64,000 nt of DNA from Euglena gracilis (Eukaryota > Euglenida > Euglenophyceae > Euglenales), in the NCBI GenBank assembly GCA_039621445.1, contig CP154954.1, positions 30,570,395 to 30,634,394 on the forward strand, written 5' to 3'. The notes beneath the pieces were generated by a model. It searched no databases. It had not been told where the DNA came from and saw only the letters and a list, made by a program, of their open reading frames with translations. Positions 36,074 to 47,202 of this stretch are shown here, piece after piece; the stretch's first letter is position 1; every line of letters starts with the position of its first letter. The translations under genes were made by a program, and so were the position numbers.

Positions 36074-38155
36074 TTGCAACCGGAAAAACAAAAACATTTG
36101 GAAGCACCACAAATTTTGCATGAGGTGTTTTTTTTTCAAAATACGGCGGACGTTGCGGTTTGTCAGCACACGCACATATTTCAGCAAACAAAGTCAAGTA
36201 TTTTTGGGTTTGGTGGTGATATCCCCACCGTGGTTGGTGGCGTTCAGATTTTTGGTGTTCCGTTACAATGTTTGGAAGGCCAAGCTCTTCCTGCTCTCAT
36301 GAAAATCCCTAACCCTGTGGGTTGGAGGGGTGTGGAATCACCCCACCCAAATGTTGAATTTTCCCCGCTTACCCCCCAAGAAACGGGCATGGGGGCTGAT
36401 CATCTTCCGTTTTTGGAAAGTGGGACACCCATCGATGGGAGCCCCCCGGATCAAAATTCACAAGTCCCCCCCCCCCGACGCAATGGAGGAGGAGAGGGGG
36501 GGTCGATCCTTTGGACGTTTACTGAGAAAGAATGGAATAAAGGATGCAATTTCTTCAGGGAAAGCAAGAAAGCCTCTTATAAATGCTCAGTAAGCACATT
36601 GAATTGGTGAGAAGGGAAAGGAAATTTTATGAAAGGTTCTTTCACCAGATTTCTAGAAGGTTTCAGATTTTGGATGAACAGATGGAGGTGTTTATAGGAC
36701 AAATCGCTTCAAAGGAGTTGGACATTGATGAAAAAATTCGGGTGGAATAATCAGAAATCAAAATGGACTTTGCCACCGGTATTCAAAACTTGGAAAGAAC
36801 CAAGGTCAGATTTCAGGACAAAATCACCAATAGTGTTCACGTGATGAAAACGAGAAACGGCAAGAACTTTTTGGAGTGAAACGTCAAGTTTTTAGTTTAG
36901 GAAACACAAATCAAAAGGCGTTTGGTTCCATTTTGTCCAGGGTTGAATGTTTTTCAAAAGGTGCTTCTGCTCACAATTTTGGACTTGAGCAAAAAACATT
37001 GCTCGGTTGGAAAATAGGGGTGTGAGTGAATGGGTTTTCTCCAAGGATTTGGAGTGCAAGGCCCATGTGGACAAGCCTCTCCCAATCCATGAATTTGGAA
37101 AGTCCAAGGGGGCTACCCCAGGGAAGGGAGACCCCCAACCCTGGCGTCGCTGTGGTGACGGCGACTGGGGCCCAACCTCAAGCACCGCTGTGGTGGCGGT
37201 GCAGGGGGGCCTAGGAGTAAGTGCAACAAGCACAGCCCCACACCGGAGCTATGGCGTTGGTATTAGAATGAATGAGAAGGCCTGGGTTGGGACATAAAGT
37301 GACGAGAAGGCATGGGTTGGGACAGAGAGAGGAGAGTGGGTTGGTTTTCGAAAGTTTTCAAAATCCCTCCCCTTTGCTCCCTACCCGGGCAACCTGGGCC
37401 CAGAGGTCGGTTAAGGGCCCGTTTCTGCACGTGGACCCCGTGGACGTTCCAGCACAAGTGGGTCCCCCCGGTGTTCAAGCACCCCCCCGTACAGGAGGTA
37501 CCCCCTTCACATGCCCCCCCCACCATCAACGAGTTGTTGTTTTTTCGTCGAATCAACCAAAAAAGGTTCTACCGTTGTTTCTCTGTTGCTCCTGCGCTGC
37601 TCCCGTGCAAATTTTCCCATTGGGGTGGTGGCGTGGGGGACGGAGGATACCCCAATTTTGGAAGCCAAAATCCAATTTTTTCTTGGATTTTCTTTGACCG
37701 CAATCAATGGTGGAAAAAAAGGAAAAACACAAAATTTCTTCTGGCCACGCTGAAGAGTGGACTGATTTTCTATTTTGCTGGAAACGTGAAAATGCTTTCC
37801 AGAGTCCCAACAGAAGACCAAGACATCCTGTCACTTTTTACTTAAATGAAACCGGTGGAGACCGGTTGAGGCTCCTATTTAGCACGGGAATGATCACTAG
37901 TTTCCAACAGGTTTGGGGGGACAAATTTTTTGGATTGCCCCGTATCCGTTCAAAAGGGGAAGAAGCACCACTACATACACTCACTACCACAACAAACGGC
38001 AATTAAGGTGTAATCAGAGCACCGTGGGAACGTTGTGGTAAGATGGCGCAGCTTGCCGCTAAGCGTTGGTCAAATTTGCCGGATCCCCAGCCCGGGAAGG
38101 GGGAGGGACGTGGCAAGGGGGGTGGCAAAGGCAATTTTCGAGGCAAAGGTTGACA
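36074..38155 (+). pseudogene. Ty3/gypsy gag remnant (second methyltransferase-bearing copy)
   Basis: Frames with many stops include a 178-codon one (36,074-36,610) and, at 38,066-38,152, SNLPDPQPGKGEGRGKGGGK then GNFRGKG, a Gly/Lys nucleocapsid-like region. A similar basic GKEKGKGNTSWEKE region precedes the methyltransferase-like domain in the 47-55 kb element. The position upstream of a methyltransferase-like and a protease segment supports gag. The capsid part is not recognisable with confidence. Confidence 0.5.
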
Positions 38156-38370
38156 AACTTTCAAGGTCCAAGGAAAGGGTTGTGGAGAAGGAGGAAAATG
38201 AAAATGGTCAAAGGGTGGGTCCCCCTCGTGTTAGGGGGGACGGGAGTGCCTAAGGGGCGGCACTCCTATCCAAGCGCCCTCCACGCAAAATTTGTCCAAG
38301 AAAGAAGATTTGTGCTGCCGTCAACATTTCGAAATACAAAGTCAAACAATTTTTGTCAACCAAGAAGCCA

Positions 38371-38830
38371 AAGGCCTTGTACTTTTTTCAGGAAGCAACA
38401 TTTTTTCGCAAAAACGCCTGATAAACGTGGGTTTGAAGTTTTGACACTATATGTCAACCCCCGTGTAAAGCCCCACATTTTTTGGCGACATTTTGACACG
38501 GTCTTTGGGAAAATTCCTCAAATAAGGGACGTGGACTTGATTTTCGCAGCCGTTCCTTGAACGGAATGTAGCCAAAGTCTCAGCACACGTGAAAGAAACT
38601 TGGAATATTCCGATTCTCTTGCAAAGAAGACACTTTTCATCACAAATTTCTACAACCCCCCAGCGCTGAATGTTTGGACGTTAATTTTTTTCCAATTCAG
38701 GGGTACAAAAAGCCTACCCGCATTTAAGGAACGGTGGAGGGGTTGTAAATTCGTTTATGTCCTGGTTTTGGTGTGATTTACCATCCCCGGTACCAAAAGA
38801 CACACTCACCGTTTGGGTGGAAACGATTAT
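38371..38830 (+). pseudogene. Cytosine-methyltransferase-like domain, copy 2 (catalytic Cys is a stop)
   Basis: Blocks in order: FSGSNIFSQ (motif I glycine loop), then in another frame GFEVLTLYVNPRVKPHIFWR and DVDLIFAAVP. A TGA follows at 38,558-38,560 exactly where copy 1 has the Cys of PCTEYS, then TECSQSLSTRERNLEYSDSL and AKKTLFITNFYNPP. The conserved frame across the stop argues for a point change of TGC/TGT to TGA. RGTKSLPAF and a late KDTLTVWVE block (KPT..W in copy 1) follow. The domain sits between gag nucleocapsid and protease, as in copy 1. Confidence 0.7.
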
Positions 38831-39083
38831 GGAGTGACTCTGAATCAAAAAAAAACGATTCCCTGAACGATTTTGTCAAACTTCTGGTGCAAGGGAAACG
38901 TTTCGAGGAGACTCATGTTCAAAAGTGGGAGGGTTCTTAGGTCCCCATGACACCCCGTCATCAACGACCAGCGACCGACCAGACTTGTGCATGCACGAAA
39001 AACTTTTTTTTGACTCCAAGCAACTGAAAACGGTGAACGTTTCAGAATTGGGTTAATTAATCAAAACATCCGGTCGAACGCAA

Positions 39084-39314
39084 ATGGTGATGGCAGTTAA
39101 TGTTATGGCACCCGGTGGCTCACACAGCGTTTTGAAGGCCTCGTCCGACACAGGTGGACAAACAAATCTGGTGAGGTTGGGACTTTTTGAAAAATTGATG
39201 GTCCCCGGAAAAGAACCTTTGAGGTTGGTCACCGTGAAAGGCGATCTCCTACTGTGTGGGCGGCATGAGTTGGAGGTAAAATTGAATTTTTTGGCACAGA
39301 AAAATGAAAGGTGA
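39084..39314 (+). pseudogene. Ty3/gypsy aspartic protease fragment
   Basis: The frame reads SSDTGGQTNLVRLGLFEKLM, PGKEPLRLVTVKGDLLLCGR. SDTGGQTNLVR corresponds to the active-site motif (L.DTGA..N.IR), with Asp-Thr-Gly intact. It matches by eye DTGAEANLIRQGL in the 51.3-kb copy. The element is cut off at about 39,315, where opposite-strand sequence begins. Confidence 0.75.
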
Positions 39315-39360
39315 AGGTTATCATTACCGCAACTTGCCATCAAATATTCCCGGGCAAGAG

Positions 39361-40461
39361 TTACTCTATCCACTGCATTCCCAGTGGTTCATGCGAGTGG
39401 ACGTGTTTGACGATTTCCTTCAACTGGTGTACAAAAAATGCAGGCTCTTGGCGTTTACCCAGAAGGTCCACGTAGAATTTGCCGTCGCAATAGGTGAAGA
39501 TGCCGAAGTTCAGGCATGGGCATCCCAGCCAGAAACACAGATCCCAGAAACCCGGCATCCGGTCCAGGGCGAGCTCATCCGACTGAAGATATCCCTCAAA
39601 CGCAAGAAGAAGCTCCGTGTCAAAGTGAAAACTCTTGAAGTGTTCGTAAATATGATCATGAACAACGTCGAGAACCGCATCCGGTGGATTGTGTATTACA
39701 CTTCCTGCCTTTCTGATCTATTAGAGATCGTTTTTGAGGTCCCCTCCGACTTCTGCAAGGCAATCAAACACGATATCCACGTCGAAATCCTTGGTCGCAC
39801 GTGAAGGTTCGTCAGCATTCCTGCCTTTTCTTTCGGAGGGTACAGCAGCTTCTCCGCCTTTCCCTTCGGGGGGGGGGGGGCTTGCCGCCTTTTCCTTGTG
39901 GTGGTGGGGCGTCATTTCGCCCTTACCATGTGGGGCTTTCCCACCTTTCTCTTCGTCCTTACCGTTTCCCTTGCCTTTACCAATACCTTTACCATTCGTG
40001 CTCGAAAGTAAATCCACGGTGTCCCAGTATTCCCAGTATTCCGGGTCTTCTAGGGTCAAACCCCAACGAGGCGGGTGTTCTGTACTGTGTACTTTAAACT
40101 CTCCCTCCAGTGACATTCTGCTCCTGGATTGAACAGGTGGTGGGGGTGGGGGTTGTGGCTGTCGGGTACCCCGATGTGGTTGTTCTGATGGCACGTCGGG
40201 CACTTGCCAGGTTTCCTCGTCAGAGTCGACGTGCATCGCTGTGGCCCGCACTTCTGACCCCTGTGAGCGGCGTTGTGGCTGCGACGTCAGATTTTCTGGG
40301 ACGCGGTCACGTTTTCCAACGGCAGAGATGGTAGGTCGCGTTGGTAGAGCTTCCGCCACCACAACCGCCTGTTGTCTCACGGTTTGACTTGATCGTGTGG
40401 GAGGTTGTGTGACTGTGAGCCCTGTCACGGAAATATCACACTGATGGCGTTCCGTCGTCAT
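39361..40461 (-). CDS. Long minus frame interrupted by tandem TAA-TAG; family unknown
   Basis: A 246-codon frame starts at 40,461, with low-complexity PQPPPPPPVQSRSRM, then HPPRWGLTLEDPEYWEYWDT, then GKGIGKGKGNGKDEEKGGK. It ends in TAA-TAG at 39,718-39,723. The same frame continues for about 120 more codons (AGSVIHNPPDAVLDVVHDHI ... MPGFWDLCFWLGCPCLNFGI) to 39,361. The basic Gly/Lys stretch resembles a nucleocapsid. No domain is recognised in the tail. It lies downstream of a chromodomain on the same strand, so it could be an extra frame of that element or the gag of another one. Confidence 0.45.
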
Positions 40462-41640
40462 TTCCGTGCCATCTGCCCTGGTAGGTTATCCATTTCCGGC
40501 AGACGTCGGGTGCTGACGTGCGACCTACCGTTGAACCGCCAAAACAAATTGATACTGTTGGCGGTCCTCCTCCGTGTTGAACGGGCTACCAGTCCAGTGG
40601 TTGAGGTGTTCATCCCGCATTCCCGAGGTCGTGATATATTTGACTGGCATCAGGCGCCGCGTGGGGGTATCCCTCCGCCGGTCGTCTGCCCAGTGGGTCC
40701 GGGATTGATGGTGGTGATTGTTGTTGGACAGACTGAGGTGGTCGTCGGTACACATATTTATTTTGAGGCACTGGTCTGTCCACATAAACAGACACAGGTG
40801 CCGTACCCAGTACATAATACCCAGAAACGGTGTCCTGAGACATGTGCTCCAGCAAGGGGTAATCCCGCCGGGGCACACGTTCATGTGACCGAAAAATACG
40901 TTCCTGCCTTCGTGGGTGCTCACTCCTGACAGTTAATTCCCTATCGACTCCTTGGTTAATCTGGGGGAGTGTGCACGCACATATGCAGTGTAAGTTCCTA
41001 CTTGTAACTGGCGCGTAACCTGAGGAGGGACTTCGACACAGAGGTCACGCATTGTCTAGTAGGCCTCGAAAACGGACGCGGCCGAAGTCGGTGTAATACA
41101 CCATACCTGTCACCGTATCCTGACCAGTATAGTGCATCGTCATCCCTGGTGGTTGGCGGCAGTGGTGATCCCAGAATGCCTCTGTGAGGTGATCGGTGGC
41201 TGGGTTTGCGCTTACACGCAAATCTGGATTTATCGTCTCTGCCGTGGTCTGGATCATCGCACCATCGTACGGTGGAAGACGACTAGAGCCAGATTGCTAA
41301 GACGACCGTGCTTCCGCAGGAGTCGAGAATATCCTTCCGCTTCTGCTGGCTTCAGAGTTCAGCAGGCTGCTGGGTACCATATTCGTAAACATATTGTTCA
41401 GGGTGAGGGCAAGTGTTTGGCTGGTAAGTATTTCGTCCGCCGTGGTCTCAGCCACCAGGCAGCATGGTAGCGCCCGGGGCCGGTGTTGTGGTGAAGGTGA
41501 GAGTAAATTACTATTTTGGTACTTTCTAAGAGCTGTACTCTCTGAGGCTCCTTGGATATTTTCAACGAAATCTGCTGGAAGGAATATGGTAATGAAAATA
41601 ACGATAAAAAAAGAAGAATGAATTTTACACGCACCTTCAA
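40462..41640 (-). other. Degenerate region between chromodomain and next frame
   Basis: Short minus frames share a phrase: MSQDTVSGYYVLGTA near 40,840 and YTGQDTVTGMVYYTDFG near 41,110. This suggests an internal protein-level duplication. No domain is recognised, and stops are frequent. Confidence 0.35.
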
Positions 41641-41649
41641 AAAGTAGTT

Positions 41650-43440
41650 ATTGACACATCTACATTGTGCTTTTTGTTCCACAGCTTCCAATCCTGCTCG
41701 ACATACCCAACAAAACTAGTTGCTGGCTCCCAGGTGTCCTCCTCGGAAACATACCCTTTCTAGCACACTTTCCAAAGGTGCATACAACTGTTTATGATGC
41801 GATGGAACATTTTATCGAATACAAAGTCATCCGTTGCAGGTCATCTGGAACGGGGATTGAAGTGAAGACACAGGACGGCTTTTGCATTCGGTGGTGCGAG
41901 GTACGGTTTGAATTCGTCCATGTGAACAACTTGAAAACCGTTGGTTAGAGCGACCTTATCGCCCACTGGTACCTAGTATTTCCACGTTTTTCCAAGGGCT
42001 GTGCCAAAGGAGGTCCAAATTGGAAGCTAGCATGCAGGTACGGCTATTACGCACCAACACACAGTCACCAGGACTGTACACAGGTGACTTGACAAAACGA
42101 TTTCCGTTTATTTGCATGTATTTTAGTAACACTATTCTGGACTGCAGAACATAGGACTTCTACTTCCGCCAACCAGGTCGCACAACTGACAATTTGTCAA
42201 AGCGGGTCTCTGGGAGGGAACATCCCCTATGGTCCATTCCGAAAACCAATTTATACGAGGAGGCAGACAAAACCAACCCTGGTAAAGTATTCATACAAAA
42301 AATGTCCTTGGTAGCACTGATATCCAGCTGTTGCGCGAGTCAGCCGGTGAAAGGTGAAGCATATTTACAACGGATTTCACAGCTGCCTCGGCTCTACCAT
42401 TGCCTTTTGGTCTGTATATAATGGAAAAACATTGCTCAATTCCGAGTAAAACGCACAAAATGGTAAACAAACGTGAGGAGATCATATAATCCTGATCACT
42501 CACAATTGCCTTCGGTAAACCCATTGAGAAAATGCATTTCTTAAAAATAAACAGTTGCCAAGGTTTGGTTGTCAACCCTGACTTCTGGCATTGACTGGCT
42601 ACAATATAACCACTCAGTCGACAAACGACAGCAAAACGTAATCGTAAATTTTGACGTATGTTCCTTGGCATGTGACTAATTACAGAAAATACATGTGGAG
42701 AGACGTAAACATGTCCTGTGGTACGGGGAGAAAGTCCATCGTACCATGGGGGTAGTCTCTGAACGGTTTCAAGGCTTGACAAATTTGAAACCGTTGTGCT
42801 ATCCGCAAACAGCGTCAGTATGATTCATTCTCAGTCACGGTTGTGCAGTACCTGTGACCCACGTAAGGAAGAAGTTTGGGGGGCCCAGGGTGACCATGTC
42901 TTTCATAACACAAAATCAAGTCATCAACCAGGTCCTTGGGGACACAATATTTGTAACCCGATTCATTACAGAAAAACCAACCGTAAGGGTGAAACAGTGT
43001 ACTTCTCCTGCACTTCGCCATTACGAAGGCTTGTCACTGGGGGAGTATATCGGGTCGTGAGTGTAATACCATTCGCGGAACAAAAGTGGGGAAGCGGACT
43101 CCGTGCAAGTAAAACTCCGCGGTCTGGACGCGCTTCCACATCGACGACATCCACGCACTGTTAAACGCAGGAAACATTCCTGAAACCGGAAAAGATTCCA
43201 AAAAGTTGTCTGCGACGTCGTTCCGACGTGTGTATTCTTCAGCTTCCGAGTTGCCGTGGAAAGTCGTGTCTCTCTCAACCAGTTTCCCAGAGTTATACCA
43301 ATGGGCCCGGCTGAGAGGATCCGCCACTTCCTGAGTGTGTCCAGGTTTATAAATCACCACTGGATGGAATTGACTTAAAACTTCATTCCATCTTCATCGC
43401 CTTCCAAACGATGACAGGGCAACCGTTCTCCCAGCTGCAC
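41650..43440 (-). pseudogene. Ty3/gypsy RNase H end, integrase and chromodomain
   Basis: Down the minus strand: RWNEVLSQFHPVVIYKPGHT then QEVADPLSRA (end of RNase H, 43,430-43,300); SGYKYCVPKDLVDDLILCYE, RHGHPGPPKLL (integrase zinc-finger region, 42,970-42,880); and the core RLSGYIVASQCQKSGLTTKP, AIVSDQD, YRPKGNGRAEAAVKSVV (42,650-42,330), with the second Asp and the Glu of the D,D,E triad. After these come VGDKVALTNGFQVVHMDEFK (integrase C-terminus, about 41,950) and KGYVSEEDTWEPATSFVGYV (chromodomain end, about 41,760-41,700). Many frameshifts and stops; non-functional. Confidence 0.8.
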
Positions 43441-45000
43441 GATATCCCGTGACAAATCAAGTTGTTCACTTTGTGGTTCAAAGCAAAAACACTCACCCAA
43501 GTGTCCGCGACGTAATTCCCCCGCCCGGCTATGGTCATGGCGGTAACAGTTTCATTGACCAGTGGTTACTCCGCCAACCAGAAAAAGTCGGCTTCAATAT
43601 ATCTTGTTTGGAGGATCACACCCCGGCTCCTTACAGGGGGGATGATGAGACCACGGACGAATAGTTTAGTGAATTTAGAATGGCGTTGCGCTCATTAAAT
43701 TTCATTTATTTCACCAAAAATTCCGTTGCTGGCGATGCCGCCAGTTCGGACTTGGAGTAGGGGAGCCCGATATCCGTGGGCACGGACCTCTGGGCTGATG
43801 AACAGTTACAGGTAGGACCTGAAACCCACCCACCCCTACCCATCTGTCTGAACAGTTGGTACCTGTAGTTATTTCGGGTCCCGTACTGCCCACTCCACAC
43901 AAATGTATTTCTGCCGTACCCTTCACTTTGCATACTGACCATGGAATTGTTGGTCCAAACAGAAATCTGCATTCAAAAATTTTACACCAAGGTTAAACTT
44001 CTCATTGAGAGTGGTTCTCGAATTGCACTGCTTTTTCGGTTGGGGTTCAAACTGACCCGCTCCTGACAAGCACTAAGAAACCGAGCAAAATTACAACCTC
44101 GGATTACACCAAGAGGTGCGATGGTGAGTTTGGATGTGAGCTCGAGATACTCTTGCCAATCAGTCCCAAAAATCACACACAAACCACACAAATTCAACAT
44201 TTTACCAAATTTTTTGGTTACTGATCGGGACTTCATGGTTCTGACGTAATTCTTGGAAACCCATTTTTTGCCAGTACCGATTGGTAGTGGATTGCCACTC
44301 CCACGGCTTGCACACATCACACAACTTTTCATTGCCAATAAAAACCCCATCACCGTTGGCGCTAACCACGACGACCTCCACGTTTCTAAAACGGTTATGC
44401 ACAACTGCAACGCCGTTATCAACCACACCCGCAACTGTTTTACACAGCCGGGGTACGGAAAAAAATTCCCCCCTTCCTAACGAAACACCAACATGCATTC
44501 CAGCATTCCACAATACGAAGGGCAAGCAAGTAGCTGTACCCCTGTCGTTCCACTTGGCACAAACGCCCTAATGCATGCAGTAATTACGGTGTCCAGCAGT
44601 CACAAGATACACCACAACCACGTTTCCCACCAGTTGTGCCGAAACCAGGCACACCGGTACACGACTCACCGGCTAATGCCGCTTACACCACTTACACGCA
44701 CTCCCGCCACACCACAAAACTTCCTTCCAATGTGTGCACTAGAGGAGAATTTCCCCCAATCTGATTTGTATTGTGGACGTTTACTTAAAAATAGAACACT
44801 AATCACAATATTGAAAACGGAATTACCAGTGAGTTGTACACATGGTTACTTCCTGCAATGTTCAGAGATACACCGAGTACTCGAGCAACGTGGATTAACC
44901 TCGTTGTTTGGAAACGCGAAACGTGTAATTTTTAATTCCAATACCACACAATACACGCAGTGCAATGTATGTCAGTTTTGATGCGGAATGGGGAAAAACA
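43441..45000 (-). other. Insertion inside RNase H; open frames without known domain
   Basis: The RNase H of the minus-strand element is split: its first part is at 46.65-46.4 kb and its last part at 43.43 kb. Within the insertion, minus frames at 44,525-43,982 read VEVVVVSANGDGVFIGNEKL, CDVCKPWEWQS and neighbouring pieces. A 88-codon frame lies at 43,706-43,972. No domain is recognised. Confidence 0.4.
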
Positions 45001-45039
45001 CATCATACCCACACCTCCTCAAACTATCCCTCGAGAATG

Positions 45040-45370
45040 TGGAGAACACCCCTCTGCTGGCACAGCCACCATGCACCTTTCTGCTTGCACAGCCACCAGA
45101 AAACATCTCTGCAACCGTGTCGACCGTCTCTGAAAATTTTTCACTGACAGGGAAGGTGAAACAACCTTTGCTCTGAAAACTTTGGCCTGGTTCTGCTGGC
45201 AGAGCTAGCAGAAAAAATCTCTGCGACGATGTTCACCGAAACTGAAAAATCCTCACTGACGAAGTCAGTGAGCGGACCTCTGCTAACCACGTTGGGTTGT
45301 CTGATTTGTCACAAACCGAAGCTAAAAATTCTTGACTGACAGAGTCAGTAAAGAAACCTCTGTGCACGAT
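45040..45370. repeat. Degenerate ~85-bp tandem repeat
   Basis: Three or four diverged units share AGAAAA.ATCTCTGC.AC..TGT..ACCG..-type sequence followed by CTGAAAA.T..TCACTGAC and AACCTCTGCTAACCA-type sequence, ending just before the inverted-repeat copy at 45,378. No coding function is apparent. Confidence 0.55.
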
Positions 45371-45377
45371 GATCACC

Positions 45378-46215
45378 TGTCCCACCACCTGGGAGCCGCC
45401 GGTCGCCTGTGCGACCGCCGAGTCAGGGAGGACCGAGGGCCCGTGGGGTCCTCGCCGTCGGGGAAAACCAGGGGCGGTCGTCTTTCCGTGGAGAGGCCTG
45501 CGTTTTCTCCGGGGGTTGGTGGGCTCAAGCCAACCCCCGTTTGTTTCACTCAGGTATTTTCCCCAACCACAGCCGGCGCGTAGGATAGTTTTTTCAAGGG
45601 TTTCTCAAAATGTGGTGAAAAAGGAAAAATCTGCCATTTGCAGTGCAACCTCACTTTTCTCTCTGAAATATCACTTTTCTCTGTTTCTATTTCTCACACT
45701 CTCTGACACTCTCTTGCACACCTTGAAGACAAAACCAACCCACAGACCAACCCATTGAATTCCGAAGTCCACAACCCCAAACCATAGATCCAAATGACAA
45801 CAAATCTGTGGGAAACCTGTGGGAGTGACTGAACGTGACGAAGATAATAACCTGGGCAAGCAGGCGAGAGGTAGGGGGTATAGGGGCGGCGGAGAGGGTG
45901 GCGATATTGTAGGCTCCTTCACTCCAACCCAAATCTCCTTCAAATACCCAATAATGCTATTGTCCAAATCCACACTTCAAAACCCACAAACGATGAAATT
46001 ATTCAAATCCAACTCCAATGTATGCCGTCTTTTCCAAAAAATGCGGAAACCCCCTCAAGTTCTTTAAAAAAAAACAGATTTTGAAGAAGCTTATTAATTT
46101 GACCCGCATCCAATTTCTTTCGCAGGTTTTTTTTAACAGTTTGGCTATTACTCGAGACTTTTGAAATTTGAGCTTTCTGGCAATTTTTTGGCTGCTGGAC
46201 AAAGCCCGCGGCCGA
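45378..46215 (+). repeat. 0.85-kb repeat, left copy (inverted relative to 56.2-57.05 kb)
   Basis: The sequence from GTCCCACCACCTGGGAGCCG to the GAAATTTGAGCTTTC block matches the reverse complement of 57,048-56,215 at an estimated high-80s percent identity. It shares an open frame in both copies (GGLKPTPVCFTQVFSPTTAG). The right copy directly follows a gag zinc-knuckle frame, so this is probably the end of a gag plus adjacent non-coding sequence of one element family. Confidence 0.85.
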
Positions 46216-46239
46216 CAGATTGTCGGGGAATCAGGGAAC

Positions 46240-46900
46240 AGGGCGTTCACCTCTTATACGTACCGGAAAAAGTACTTAAATCGTGTTTTCTCACAATCTC
46301 GTTCGCGAAGTGGATTATCCTCTTCTCCAGAGTCACCGAGAGAATACCGGTACACCGGTCATGGTCGACAGGAAACCTGTTCACCATGACAGTCCGACGG
46401 TAGGCCCTGTTCAAGTCCTCGTTGCTCCAGCGTTGGAGCCTTTCATGGTCATGCTTGAGGATCTGAACAAAGCTGCAAGCTACCCGGCTTCGGAATTTCT
46501 GGATTAAGCACGAACGCTTAGGTTTCCTTCTTGCGTACGCTCCACTTGACTTGACCTTTGCGTCGTCGCCCTGTAACTTTGTACTGAAAAAAGTCACAGG
46601 TCGGCGTTCGTGTGGCGCGTTAGGCTGGATAAAAACCCTGTCGCTATCGACTAGCACGCATGGTTTGTACGGGTGAGGACGTGGTGACCACGTTCCGCCA
46701 AAGCAAAACCTTCATTTTCTCAAGGGCTTCACACGTTGGGTCATACTCAATGACTTTGGTGTTGCAAACTGCCTGGACTTTGAGCTGTTTGGTGAGGGGT
46801 GCCCCAAGTTTGGGGAAAGTACTCATGTAAATTGTGTAATATTGGGCTAATTCCAAAGCTTTTTGAGGTGAGTAATGTTTTTGAGTACCTTTCACCAACC
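46240..46900 (-). pseudogene. Ty3/gypsy reverse transcriptase thumb and RNase H start
   Basis: Down from 46,898: KALELAQYYTIYMSTFPKLG, APLTKQLKVQ, VIEYDPTCEALEKMKVLL (thumb/connection). RNase H follows with VDSDRVFIQPNAPHERRPVT, FFSTKLQGDDAK, and IQKFRSRVACSFVQIL...DHERLQRWSNEDL. A helical tail continues to 46,247. Protein order continues at 43,430 on the same strand, so this is the upstream part of the element at 43.4-41.65 kb. The upstream reverse transcriptase, protease and gag are absent. Confidence 0.7.
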
Positions 46901-47202
46901 CTGTGGTCTGTGAATTTTCTGAGGAATATGCAGAAATCTGCTCGTTTCCCGGCCATTCTGTCCGAAGTTCAGATTGTGGTTAAAATTTTCTGGTTTCTGC
47001 GACAGAAATCTGTGTTCAGAACGAAAAGGAAACTTAATTTTATGCAGCCCATTTTTCGGAACCTGTGACATCTTTACAAATAATGATGGAAGCTGTGGAA
47101 TAAAAACCTTTTTGAGGCTGCAGAAACTTTATCGTCTTAGTAATTTTCAGAAACGACACAAGAATCAGAATATGATTCTTACTCGAAGAGGGGGTTAAAG
47201 AC

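Noticed and set aside
41667-41948. 93-codon plus frame
   Set aside because: It is antisense to the minus-strand integrase C-terminus and chromodomain, which have recognisable motifs.
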